From NCBI GenBank assembly GCA_035311445.1, contig DATGCX010000396.1, positions 1-61,217 of the forward strand: a DNA stretch of 61,217 bases, written 5' to 3'. The translations under genes and the position numbers were made by a program. The DNA is from JAJPKK01 sp035311445. GTDB lineage: Bacteria; Pseudomonadota; Alphaproteobacteria; Rhizobiales; Xanthobacteraceae. Below, one piece after another: positions 25,139-33,906 of this stretch. How positions within the stretch are numbered: the stretch's first letter is position 1; every line of letters begins with the position of its first letter. Below the pieces are notes generated by a model. That model was given only the letters and a program-made list of their open reading frames with translations. It searched no databases and was not told the DNA's origin.

Positions 25139-26427
25139 CTATCCGCCGACGGCCAAGTTCGTGGTGCTGGCCGGCCCCAACGGCAACGGCAAGTCGTCGT
25201 TGTTCGATGTCTTCCTAAACGTGGCGGACCGAGGAATCCGTAACTATTGGGATCAAACCTACCATGCCAAAATTTCGGAACCCAACATGGTGCCCGCGCC
25301 CGATGGGATCGATATCGCATCTCATGAGGAACCGCCGACCGATCCAGAAAGCTCTTCTACTTCCGCTCCGCCTACCGCAATGATTCTGATTTTGTCACTA
25401 ACACTATAGCCCGCGCCGGCGAAGTGCTGGGCGTGCGGCACTTCGCGCGCTTCATCGATAACGATGTGACCGTCAGCGTTAATTTCCAACATCTATATGC
25501 GCGGGGCATGGAAGAGGTGTTCGAGGAGGAGGCTGGCAGCACCACGATCGCCGCATTCCGCGAGAAGATCATCGGCGACATTCAGAAAAACTTTAAGAAG
25601 GCGATGCCCGATCTGTCGTTGGACAGCTTGGGTAATTCGTTCAAAGTACAGACGTTCCGCTTCTCCAAGGGAACAGCGAAGGGCTTCAATTACAAAACCT
25701 TTCGGGCGGTGAGAAGGCCGTCTTCGATCTCATTCTCGACCTCACCATCAAACGCGCTGACTTCAACGATACGATCTTCTGCATCGACGAGCCCGAGGCA
25801 CATCTGAATGCACGGGTGCAAGGCAAGATGCTCGACGTGCTCATGGATCTCGGGCCCGATAATAGTCAGTTATGGATCGCGACTCACTCGATCGGCATGA
25901 TGCGCCGGGCGCGCGATCTCTATCATGAAAAGCCCGGACAGATCGTCTTCCTCGATTTCCAAAAGGACTTCGATGAGCCTCAAATACTTCGTCCGACCGT
26001 GCCGAATCTGGCATTCTGGCACCGCTCGCTTGCCGTCGCTCTCGACGATCTCGCAGACCTAGTTGCCCCGAAGCTGATCGTGGCGTGCGAGAGCGGTTTG
26101 AAAGGCGGCGAGCCGGGGGAAGGGTTCGATGTGGAGATTTACAATGGGATCTTTGCCGCGGAATTTCCCGAAGCTCGCTTCGTCTCCATCGGTGCCAGCA
26201 CCGATATCAAAGGTAATCGGTTCCTTGTCATTCAGGCGATGGCGGACCTCATCAAAGGTGCGAAGGCGGTGAGGCTGATTGATCGCGATGGCACGAGCGA
26301 GCAAGAGTTGAAGGATCGCGAAGCCGAGGGTTTTCGGGCGCTGCGGCGCAATAGCCGTAGCGCATTGCTCCTTTCGCACGGGACGGCGCCGTCCATACAT
26401 GCGCCCTACGGTCCTGCCACCGCGTAA
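25139..26427 (+). pseudogene. frameshifted AAA ATPase (ABC-type, OLD-like) gene
   Basis: Three consecutive frames make one ATPase. The first, already open inside the PQQ gene's 3' end, has Walker A AGPNGNGKSS near 25170-25200. The second runs from about 25349 (LFYFRSAYRNDSDF) to 25690. The third carries the ABC signature LSGGEKA (25699), Walker B IFCIDEPEAHL and a C-terminal part with LIVACESG and VRLIDRD that recalls TOPRIM-type ends. Each frame change equals loss of one base, near 25330-25350 and near 25691-25697 in an A-run. The N-terminus is missing because the gene abuts the dehydrogenase stop, and the C-terminus looks cut. Sequencing error at the A-runs could mimic part of this. Confidence 0.75.
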
Positions 26428-26496
26428 GCCAAACGAGCGCCAATGAGGGTCGGGGGTGGTTCCAAAAAAGCTCCTGCGTGCCACGTGCTGGGTGCA

Positions 26497-26532
26497 AAGA
26501 TTCCGAGCCCTGTTGCCGGGGCTCGGAATCTT
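26497..26532. terminator. strong 14-bp hairpin between convergent genes
   Basis: AAGATTCCGAGCCC (26497-26510) pairs perfectly with GGGCTCGGAATCTT (26519-26532) around an 8-nt loop. It lies 70 nt after the ATPase pseudogene and 220 nt from the end of the convergent CBS gene. It ends in only two or three T on either strand, so it is a probable but not classical bidirectional terminator. Confidence 0.6.
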
Positions 26533-26569
26533 CACCGACGGGTGAAATGCTTCTGCGCTTTGCGCGCCT

Positions 26570-26591
26570 CAAAGTCTCACGTGAGACTTTG
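26570..26591. repeat. perfect 22-bp palindrome
   Basis: CAAAGTCTCAC is followed immediately by its reverse complement GTGAGACTTTG, with no spacer. Such a spacer-free dyad is more like a dimer-binding operator than a terminator, yet it sits between the 3' ends of convergent genes. Confidence 0.85.
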
Positions 26592-26753
26592 TCCCATGGC
26601 GCAAATGTTGAAGCCGTAACGGCTACACAACAATCGGCCGTTCACACTTCGTCTCTACAAAGGCAGAACGGAAGCTTCTGAATCGCTTGGCGGTCTTTTC
26701 GACGCGCGGCGGCGGCCCGGCGCGGTGATCCGCCGGGCGCTTGGCAATGTGCT

Positions 26754-27173
26754 TCAGTGGTGGGCCGACACGCTCTTGGCGCACGCGGACAAGAGATCGC
26801 TCGACGCCGAATGACTGATGTCGCCGAGACCGAGGATGCCGACCATCCGCTTGCTCTTGTTGATGACCGGCAACCTGCGGACCTTGAGGGCTTCCATGTG
26901 TCGCACCGCTTTGGCAAGGTCGTCGTCGTCCCGACAGCAATGGATGCCCGGGGTCATGACATCGCGCGCCGTCACGCGGCGTACGTCGAAGCCGTCCTCC
27001 GCTAATCCTTTGCAGACGATGTCGCGGTCGGTCACCATGCCGACCAGCCGGTCGTTCTCTCCGATAGGAATGGCGCCGATATCATGCTTACGCATCAATT
27101 TCGCGAGCTCGATGACCGGGGTGTCCGGGCCGACCCACTCTACGCCCTTGTGCATTGCGTCCTTGACTTTCAT
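26754..27173 (-). CDS. tandem CBS-domain protein
   Basis: A 139-residue protein consisting of two CBS domains (MKVKDAMHKGVEWVGPDTPV..., then TARDVMTPGIHCCRDDDDL...), which together form a Bateman module that binds adenine nucleotides or related ligands. The first domain shows GAIPIGENDRLVGMVTDRDIV, the second RRLPVINKSKRMVGILGLGDI. There is no enzymatic domain, so it may act as an energy-status sensor. GGAGG 6 nt before the ATG at 27173 decides the start over an extension to 27221. Confidence 0.9.
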   Translation of the reverse strand: MKVKDAMHKGVEWVGPDTPVIELAKLMRKHDIGAIPIGENDRLVGMVTDRDIVCKGLAEDGFDVRRVTARDVMTPGIHCCRDDDDLAKAVRHMEALKVRRLPVINKSKRMVGILGLGDISHSASSDLLSACAKSVSAHH

Positions 27174-27506
27174 GGCGGACCTCCATTGTTGGAGCTGGTA
27201 TGCAAGGCCCCCACGCATCAACCATACAACGGATCAGGCGCGGTGGCACGAAGGGGTTCAAGGCAGCGCGCCGGGCGGCCCCAGGGAGAGAACCCGAAGC
27301 GGCTGATCGCAGTGCGCCGCGCCTAACGAAAAGTTAATCGAGTCCCCACGGAACTGCGCCGGACCATGTTCATTGGTGGCATGTGCGGGGCTGTCTCTAA
27401 CGCAGTCACGCGGATGCCTCGGTCCTTTGCCCCACGAGGGACCGGGGCATTCAGAACATTCGGCCCATGTTGGCGACATTGGGCTTAGCATGGAGGAACG
27501 CCAAGC

Positions 27507-27552
27507 AGGGCGGCTCAGCCGAGCAATAACGTCAGTACGGTTGAGCCGCCCT
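27507..27552. repeat. 11-bp inverted repeat, 24-nt spacer
   Basis: AGGGCGGCTCA and TGAGCCGCCCT are exact reverse complements. The pair lies in the gene-free stretch downstream of the tRNA-binding gene and upstream of the CBS gene. Origin unknown. Confidence 0.7.
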
Positions 27553-27730
27553 TGACGCGGCTGGCGGAGTCGAACTGCTATAGAAGTTGCACGCGGCTGG
27601 GCGCGGCAGGTCCCGGTCGGGTTCTGGCCATTCCACCCGATCGGAGGCTCTTCAATCCATGCGCTCGCCCCACGACACTCCGCAACATCGATAGAAGGCT
27701 GCGTTCGCTTCACGGCAACGCTGTCTAATT

Positions 27731-27752
27731 CGGGGCCTAAAAGAAGGCCCCG
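27731..27752. repeat. 7-bp GC-rich hairpin
   Basis: CGGGGCC and GGCCCCG surround TAAAAGAA. A second overlapping pairing (CCCGACCT with AGGTCGGG) could compete with it, giving two alternative structures between 27731 and 27788. Confidence 0.55.
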
Positions 27753-28103
27753 ACCTGACGGGGGCTGGGGGTCTGAGGAGAGGTCGGGGCTGGTGCTCGC
27801 GTTGTGTGGCACGAGCAAGATAAATCTACCTTTCCTTGTAGTCTTGTCAATATCTACGAGGGGTATAGGCGTTAGCCTTCGTCGCTCCGCTCAATCACCG
27901 TTGCTCCGCACCGGTGCCGAGCTGAATGGCTGTGATGACCCGATCGGGGATCGGCGGTCCACACGAAGAGTTTGGGATCGGCATTGGTTTCGGACGTTCA
28001 CGACGATCCCCTTGCGCATCCCACAGACTCGCACGACCCGTGCGAGCCGGGAATCCTCAAAGGGACTCGCTCGTCAGATTGGAGGCACTAGCTCGATATG
28101 CAT

Positions 28104-28478
28104 CTATCCGGCGCGAGCTCCATCAGGGATATGTCTCTCCGGTACGGCCAGAACAGGTAGCAAACCATCCGCGTATCCGATATCGAACAGCATGCCCGCT
28201 GAAACCTCGTCGGCCATTTTCTTCGGCGCGAGATTAACTACGAACAGAGCCTGTCTCCCTTCGATCTCGTGCCTCGGATTTGCCCGCTCGTTTTTCATAC
28301 CGGCCAGAATGCAGCGCGTATGATCCCCAAAATTGACAGTGAGCTTTACGAGCTTGTCAGATTTGGCGAGATCATCGACCCGCTCGATAGTCCCGACCCG
28401 TACATCGAGTCTGGCAACTTCTTCGAGCGATACGGTCCCCTTGATGGGAGCGGGCACGAACGTGCTCTCGGGATCCAT
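28104..28478 (-). CDS. tRNA-binding domain protein (CsaA-like)
   Basis: A 124-residue OB-fold protein of the EMAP/Trbp111 type, like CsaA or the C-terminal domain of methionyl-tRNA synthetase. The motif VARLDVRVGTIERVDDLAKSD matches the family's 'DLRVGxIxxxxxHPxADKL' start, though the usual HPxAD is DLAKSD here. NLAPKKMADEVSAGMLF matches the 'NL.PRKMxGxxSxGM' end. It may bind tRNA non-specifically or act as a chaperone. The ATG at 28478 with ACGGAG upstream is preferred over an extension to 28547. Confidence 0.85.
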   Translation of the reverse strand: MDPESTFVPAPIKGTVSLEEVARLDVRVGTIERVDDLAKSDKLVKLTVNFGDHTRCILAGMKNERANPRHEIEGRQALFVVNLAPKKMADEVSAGMLFDIGYADGLLPVLAVPERHIPDGARAG

Positions 28479-28643
28479 TTCTTGCTCCGTGCGTTTGCGG
28501 CAACGCGTCAGTCGAAGACCATACTGATTTCCGGCTCCGCCGGCCATGTCCCAATCGGGTCATTCGCTACAGATCGTTGGGCGCCGAAAAATCGCTTCAT
28601 GTCTGCAACGCCCCGAAAGCTGACACAAGGTCAGAGCCTTGGC

Positions 28644-28681
28644 GCCTGTCATGAAGGGTGGTGCCTGTCACGAAGGGTCAG
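28644..28681. repeat. imperfect 19-bp tandem repeat
   Basis: GCCTGTCATGAAGGGTGGT (28644-28662) is followed by GCCTGTCACGAAGGGTCAG (28663-28681); the first 16 bases differ at one position. It lies in the gap between the tRNA-binding gene and pmtA. Confidence 0.7.
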
Positions 28682-28783
28682 GCGGTTATCGCCGCGAGCT
28701 CCCGTCCGGGCAAGGTCCCCATCGCGAGCGTAGTTGTCCTGTGGAATGGAACTGACGAATACGAGGTGATGCCCGGCCTTGGA

Positions 28784-29497
28784 TCAGCGTCGGCGATCAC
28801 CGGCGGCGCGAATGAACGTCTGGTCTACCCGCTCTGCCGATGATTTGTCCTGCTTGACAAACCGGATGAGCGCGAAATGGCCGAACGGCGGCATGGCGCG
28901 CCGCTCAGCCGGCCGCACGCCATCGGCGCCGTCCGCCCAGGCCGCATAACGGCGCCACGAGAACTCGGTACGCCAGCCGAGTTGTCGCGCCGCCGGAGCA
29001 AACCACCTCTCCAGCGCACGCCGCACGCCGACTTCCGCGCCCAAGCGGCTGACCAGAACGATTTCGCCTCCCGGTTTGAGCACGCGCGCGAATTCGTCGA
29101 GGGTTGCCTCCGGGTTGGGCACAGTTGTGATGACGTATTGTGCAACGACCACGTCGAACGATTCGTCCGGGAAGGCGAGATGCTCGGCATCCATAACCCA
29201 CAGACCTTCGACATTGGTCAAGCCGAGCGCGGCCACTCGTTCCCGTGCCTTCAGCAGCATGGGTTCGGAAATGTCGACACCGCAAATGCGATTGGCGCCT
29301 GAATAGTATGGCAGCGATAAGCCGGTGCCGACGCCAACCTCAAGAATCCGACCTCCGATCCGTTCGGCGGCCTCGATCGCAGCCTGCCGACCGCGCTCAA
29401 ACACCGCTCCGAATACCAAATCGTAAACAGGCGCCCACCGTGCATAGGCTCTCGTAATGGTTTCTCTGTCGAGCTTCGTATGCACCGATTGCGTCAT
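28784..29497 (-). CDS. pmtA: phosphatidylethanolamine N-methyltransferase-type SAM methyltransferase
   Basis: A 237-residue class I SAM methyltransferase resembling rhizobial PmtA, which methylates phosphatidylethanolamine stepwise to phosphatidylcholine. Visible are the N-terminal RAYARWAPVYDLVFGAVFERGR, SAM motif I ILEVGVGTGLSLPYY, the GVDISEPML acidic motif, and the post-motif region LDEFARVLKPGGEIVLVSR. An extra 20-odd-residue C-terminal tail (QDKSSAERVDQTFIRAAGDRRR) is unusual. AAGGAGAG 6 nt before 29497 sets the start; the longer frame to 29602 is rejected. Substrate assignment is by similarity. Confidence 0.85.
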   Translation of the reverse strand: MTQSVHTKLDRETITRAYARWAPVYDLVFGAVFERGRQAAIEAAERIGGRILEVGVGTGLSLPYYSGANRICGVDISEPMLLKARERVAALGLTNVEGLWVMDAEHLAFPDESFDVVVAQYVITTVPNPEATLDEFARVLKPGGEIVLVSRLGAEVGVRRALERWFAPAARQLGWRTEFSWRRYAAWADGADGVRPAERRAMPPFGHFALIRFVKQDKSSAERVDQTFIRAAGDRRR

Positions 29498-30168
29498 GAA
29501 TCTCTCCTTCCCGCAGTCGCTAACACCTTGCTGCAGCGGCGGTTCCATCACCTTCGCCGCCAGCTTGCGCGGGTGGCCAACAATTTCTACTCGATGTGCC
29601 ATGCAATCTGCAGCGGTCCCCGCGATGCCGACGCGCTTCCGAATAGGTCGGAATTGTTTGGAAAGCCGTCGGACGAAAGGAAATCTGCGTTGACCGTGAA
29701 GCTCCTCGCGCTCCGTGCGAGCGAGATCAAAATTCGAACCACATCCTTGACTTGAGGATGCAGAGCATCAGTGGCAGTTGCTCCCCGATCGCGTTCTTCT
29801 GTGATCGAAAGCGACGTCCCCATCATCGAATCGCAAGAAGTAAGATTGCCGAGTTCATGTCTCAATCTTATGACAGCGTGAGGCTCCGGCTTGTGACAAT
29901 ATGACCGGGACCAGCTGGCGGCTCCTGCCAAAGATTGGGCAACGCTCGCCGCGACTTTTGGGTCGTCATCGCGGAATCGATGCTGCCGTCGCTCTGTTCA
30001 GCCGGACTCTCATCGCGCTATCGTGGCGAGTTTTTGGGCCTGGGACGAACCGGATCCCGGGACCATCGCGGAAGAAGAACCGGGTAATCCTCATGCTGCA
30101 ATCCCGCGCACCAGCGCATTCAGGGGCCGAGTGGGCGCGCGGCCGGTGTAACAATACAGGACTTGTCG
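29498..30168. other. divergent gap between pmtA and the KefB-like gene
   Basis: About 670 nt with promoters for both flanking genes presumably inside. Short frames here (for example 29587-29931 minus) lack coding character. No FixK-type box or clear operator was found. CAGGA at 30157-30161 is the ribosome-binding site for 30169. Confidence 0.45.
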
Positions 30169-32004
30169 ATGAATCAACCTCATGAGGGTGGCCTGTTGCT
30201 GCTGCCCTTGCTGTTGCTTGCGGTTGCCGTGGTCAGCGTACCGTTGGCGCGGCTGTTGCGGCTCTCCGCCATCGTGGCTTATCTCGCGGCCGGTATCGTC
30301 GTCGGTCCGTTCGGGTTTGCACTGGTGCGGGCGCCCGACACCATCATCGCGGTGTCAGAGCTTGGCGTCGTGCTGCTGTTGTTTCTGATCGGGCTTGAGC
30401 TCGAATTCTCGCGGCTGCTGGCCCTGCGCCGCGCCATTTTCGGGCTCGGGGCAGCGCAGCTCGCATTGACGGCAGTGGTGCTCGGCGGCGTTGCCTTCGC
30501 GCTCGGGCTCACGAGCTGGCGCGGGGCCATCATTGGCGGTCTCGCGCTCGCCATGTCGGCGACCGCGATCGCGCTGAAGATCCTCGAGGAGCGCGGCCAC
30601 TTGCAGCAGACGTACGGCCAGCGTGCTTTTGCGATCCTGCTGTTCCAGGACATGTCGGTGGTGCCGATCCTCGCCCTATTGCCGCTGCTTGCGCCCGGCG
30701 CTGACAGCGAGTTTACGGACTTCACAGAGACTTTGATCGCGGTTGCCCGCATCGGCGGCTGCATAGCCGCCCTGGTGATCGCCGGACGCTATCTGCTCAA
30801 CCCGTTCCTGGCGCTGCTTGCCAGCACGGGGGCGCGCGAGGTCATGACGGCGGCCGCGCTTCTGGTCGTGCTCGGGTCGGCGGCGCTCATGCAGTTTGCC
30901 GGCATGTCGATGGCACTCGGCGCATTTCTCGCGGGAGTGTTGCTCGCCGGGTCGAATTATCGTCATGAGCTGGAAGCCGACATCGAGCCGTTTCGCGGGC
31001 TGTTGCTCGCCCTGTTCTTCATGAGCGTGGGCATGTCGATCGACATGGAGGTCGTGGCGGCAAATCTTATGCTTATCCTTGCGGCCGCGATAATCATTAC
31101 GATTCTCAAAGCTGGCATCGTAGCGGCGCTGTTTCGCGCCACCTGCCCAAAGCCCGGCGATGCGCTGCGGGCCGGCTCGGTGCTCACGGGCGCCGGCGAG
31201 TTCGCGTATGTGCTGATTCCCTTCGGTGTGACGCTTGGCGTCATGGGTGCGCGCGAGGCGAGCCTGTTCTCGGCGATCGCCGCCGTCACCATGCTGATGG
31301 GCCCGCCGGTGGCTTCTCTCACCGATATTGTGCTCGCTCGCCTTGGCCGCCAGCGCCTGCCCGAGCCAGATGATTTCGGCGCCGTCCGCGGTTCAGCACT
31401 CGTCATCGGCTTCGGCCGCTTCGGCCAACTGGTTACGCAGTGCCTGCTCGCCGAATCCGTGGATATCGTCACCATCGACAATGATCCGGAGATGATCACG
31501 AACGCCGGCCGGTTCGGCGTCAAGGTCTATTACGGCGATGGCGAGCGCCTCGACGTGCTGCGCGCCGCCATCAGGACGGAGGTGCGACTCGTTGCGGTGT
31601 GCGTGGACAAGCGCGAGACGGCGAATCGGATCGTCGATCTGCTGCGCGCCGAATTTCCGGGTCTCAAGCTCTATGTTCGTTCTTATGATCGCCGTCACAC
31701 CCTGGAGCTGCTGGCCAAGGATGTCGATTTCGAGATCCGTGAAACCTTCGAGTCGGCGGTCGAGTTCGGGCGTGCCGCGCTGGAGGGTCTCGGGCTCACC
31801 CATGAGCGTGCGGTCGAAGTGGCGGACTATGTCCGCCAGCGCGACCTTGATCGTCTCGCCGTGCAGCAGGCCGAAGGCATAGCGGCCGGCCGCGACCTCG
31901 TTTGGAAGCAGCGCGTGCAACCAGAGCCGCTGAGCGAGCCGCTGCGCAAGTCCGAGGCGCTCAATCCGGAGGCGGGCAGGCTGACGACGGAGTCAAAATC
32001 GTAG
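30169..32004 (+). CDS. CPA2 family cation:proton antiporter with TrkA-N domain (KefB/KefC-like)
   Basis: A 611-residue transporter. The first 380 residues form an antiporter domain of about 12 helices with family motifs (GIVVGPFGF; LGVVLLLFLIGLELEFSRL; GAFLAGVLLAGSNYRHELE; a helix-breaking TGAGEFAYVL). After a linker comes a Rossmann TrkA-N domain beginning LVIGFGRFGQLVTQCL and containing IDNDPEM, which binds NAD or nucleotides and gates K+ efflux in KefB/C. No KefF/G partner is adjacent. The start is ATG 30169; a TTG two codons upstream is possible. Similar antiporters occur in transmissible heat-resistance loci. Ion specificity (K+ or Na+) is unknown. Confidence 0.92.
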   Translation: MNQPHEGGLLLLPLLLLAVAVVSVPLARLLRLSAIVAYLAAGIVVGPFGFALVRAPDTIIAVSELGVVLLLFLIGLELEFSRLLALRRAIFGLGAAQLALTAVVLGGVAFALGLTSWRGAIIGGLALAMSATAIALKILEERGHLQQTYGQRAFAILLFQDMSVVPILALLPLLAPGADSEFTDFTETLIAVARIGGCIAALVIAGRYLLNPFLALLASTGAREVMTAAALLVVLGSAALMQFAGMSMALGAFLAGVLLAGSNYRHELEADIEPFRGLLLALFFMSVGMSIDMEVVAANLMLILAAAIIITILKAGIVAALFRATCPKPGDALRAGSVLTGAGEFAYVLIPFGVTLGVMGAREASLFSAIAAVTMLMGPPVASLTDIVLARLGRQRLPEPDDFGAVRGSALVIGFGRFGQLVTQCLLAESVDIVTIDNDPEMITNAGRFGVKVYYGDGERLDVLRAAIRTEVRLVAVCVDKRETANRIVDLLRAEFPGLKLYVRSYDRRHTLELLAKDVDFEIRETFESAVEFGRAALEGLGLTHERAVEVADYVRQRDLDRLAVQQAEGIAAGRDLVWKQRVQPEPLSEPLRKSEALNPEAGRLTTESKS

Positions 32005-32262
32005 CCGGGTTCAGCGAAAACCGGGGGGTGGCGTCGCCGCCGTGTGGGCAGACAGTCCCGGATTTCGCCGCGCTCAGGCCAGGCTACACCTGATGAGGGA
32101 GCCGCTCCATAAGTCCCAGGCCCTCCATCCGGAGCCTATCGAGTTTATCAAACCGGAGCCTGCTTCTTCCGACTAACCCCGCTTGCCGATGGGGCGCACC
32201 GGCGCATCCTTGGGGCCATCCGCAGAGATGAGATCAAGACGCGGGCTGCGAGGGAGGCGCAC

Positions 32263-33738
32263 ATGACGAGGTTTCCATTGAGTACGGCTCTCATGACCTT
32301 CGCCGTAACGGCGGCCGCACAAAGTCCCGCCAATAATGCCCTCGTTGCGCGCGCGAAATCATTCGAGCTTGAGACGCCCTATGTACCGCCGCCAGGCGAC
32401 CCAATGGCGCATCATGCAGCCGGCTACGCCAAGGTGATATGCTCGGCCGTGTTCATGACTGGCCTCGCCCCTGATTTCGCCGCCAGAAACGTGGGTTTTT
32501 TCACCGCGCCCTACCTAGAACGCGCAAAGCTTGGCAAGCCGGTCATCGACCGCGACAACCGCGAGGTCCATGTCACGCTTCCGGACGGCCCTACCCGCAC
32601 CGCCAAGTATCTCGGAAGCCAGGGCTGCGTCACGTTTCCGGTTGGCCAGGGCGAAGTGAATTTCACCCCGATCGCCGTCAAGAGCGCTTTGCCCGATCCC
32701 TCGACCCTGCGGTGGCCCATGGGCGATGTGCTGCCGCAAGAGCCGCTGCCGGCGGAAATCGACGGCGCGAAGCTCAAGGCCGCCGTCAACGCTGCCTTCC
32801 AACCGGCGGAGGGCCTAACGGCGGCGTTCGTGGTCACCTGGAAGGGGCGGCTCCTCGCCGAGCGCTATGGCGAAGGCCTCACAGCGCAGACTCCGCTCGA
32901 AGGCTGGTCGATGGGCAAGAGCCTCACCGCGACCTTGTTCGGCACCCTTGTCAGAGACGGCATCTACGACCTGAACCAGCCGGCGCCGATTCCCGAATGG
33001 CAAACCTCGGAAGACCCGCGCGCCAAGATTCGCATTGCTGACATCCTTCACATGTCGAGCGGGCTTCGGATCAGGGCGCCCCAGGATCCGGATTACGATC
33101 CGTCCGGTCCTTATCCGGATCACCTCTACCTCTACACCGGCGGCGTCGATTCGTTTCACTACGCGGCGACGCGGCCATTGCAATGGCCTCCCAACACCGT
33201 CGGGCGTTACCGCAACAGCGATCCGGTGTTGATCAGCTATCTGATCCGGCTTGCCGTCGAAAAGCGTGGTGAGGAGTATCTTTCATTTCCGCAGCGGGCG
33301 TTATTCGACAAGCTCGGTATTCGCACGATGGTGATCGAAACCGACCCGTTCGGGAATTTTCTCGGACAGGGTTATGAGGTCGGCTCCGGACGCGACTGGG
33401 CCCGGCTTGGCAATCTCTATCTTCAGGATGGCGTGTGGAACGGTGAGCGCATTCTCCCGGAAGGATATGCGAAATTCGTCAGCACACTCGCACCGGCCTG
33501 GGCCGCCGACCGGCGTCCGGTCTACGGGGCCTTCTTCTGGCTCAACGGCGACGGGCGCTTCCCGGTGCCGCGCAATGCATATTACATGGCCGGAGCCGGC
33601 GGCCAGACCACGCTGATTGTGCCTTCGCACGATCTTGTGGTCGTGCGCCTTGGCCACTACCGCGGCGACGCTGCCGGCGCACCCGGTTTCCAGAAGGCGC
33701 TGGCGCTGTTGATGGAGGCCGTGCCGCAGCGGAAATGA
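32263..33738 (+). CDS. serine hydrolase, class C beta-lactamase family
   Basis: A 491-residue exported protein with an N-terminal signal. The catalytic tetrad S216-M-G-K219 is in WSMGKSLTATL, and a YRNSDP tyrosine motif follows in the helical domain. A GAGGQTTLIVP segment near the C-terminus corresponds to the KTG-type strand, altered here. The N-terminal ~140 residues are an extra domain before the hydrolase core, with a single cysteine in SQGCVTF. Members act as esterases, peptidases or penicillin-binding-like enzymes; true beta-lactamase activity is not implied. It stands alone on its strand, 260 nt after the antiporter. Confidence 0.88.
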   Translation: MTRFPLSTALMTFAVTAAAQSPANNALVARAKSFELETPYVPPPGDPMAHHAAGYAKVICSAVFMTGLAPDFAARNVGFFTAPYLERAKLGKPVIDRDNREVHVTLPDGPTRTAKYLGSQGCVTFPVGQGEVNFTPIAVKSALPDPSTLRWPMGDVLPQEPLPAEIDGAKLKAAVNAAFQPAEGLTAAFVVTWKGRLLAERYGEGLTAQTPLEGWSMGKSLTATLFGTLVRDGIYDLNQPAPIPEWQTSEDPRAKIRIADILHMSSGLRIRAPQDPDYDPSGPYPDHLYLYTGGVDSFHYAATRPLQWPPNTVGRYRNSDPVLISYLIRLAVEKRGEEYLSFPQRALFDKLGIRTMVIETDPFGNFLGQGYEVGSGRDWARLGNLYLQDGVWNGERILPEGYAKFVSTLAPAWAADRRPVYGAFFWLNGDGRFPVPRNAYYMAGAGGQTTLIVPSHDLVVVRLGHYRGDAAGAPGFQKALALLMEAVPQRK

Positions 33739-33906
33739 GGCGGACGAATTGGAGCCTTTTCGTTTGAACCACCGCCCGCGTTAATCTCAAACCGAAATAC
33801 TCTAAATCAAATGTTCTTTGCCCGCACGACCTGATCTATACGTCGTGCCTCGCGCAAATGCTGCCGCGCGCCTGATGGCGTTGGCACCATGCCGGAGGGA
33901 GACGAG

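Larger units (their letters stand above)
27174..28103. other. 930-bp gene-free stretch with inverted repeats
   Basis: No frame here looks coding. AGGGCGGCTCA (27507-27517) pairs with TGAGCCGCCCT (27542-27552) across 24 nt. CGGGGCC (27731-27737) pairs with GGCCCCG (27746-27752) around an 8-nt loop, and CCCGACCT/AGGTCGGG pairs flank 27749-27788. Structured RNA or decayed mobile DNA are both possible. No T-run marks a clear terminator. Confidence 0.45.

Noticed and set aside
15469..32004. A complete transmissible locus for stress tolerance
   Set aside because: Only hdeD, ftsH and the KefB-like gene match; the small heat-shock, ClpK, YfdX and thioredoxin genes and island ends are missing.
32263..33738. 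Antibiotic beta-lactamase
   Set aside because: The SxxK and Tyr motifs fit the serine-hydrolase superfamily, but the KTG motif is altered and the family is mostly esterases or peptidases.
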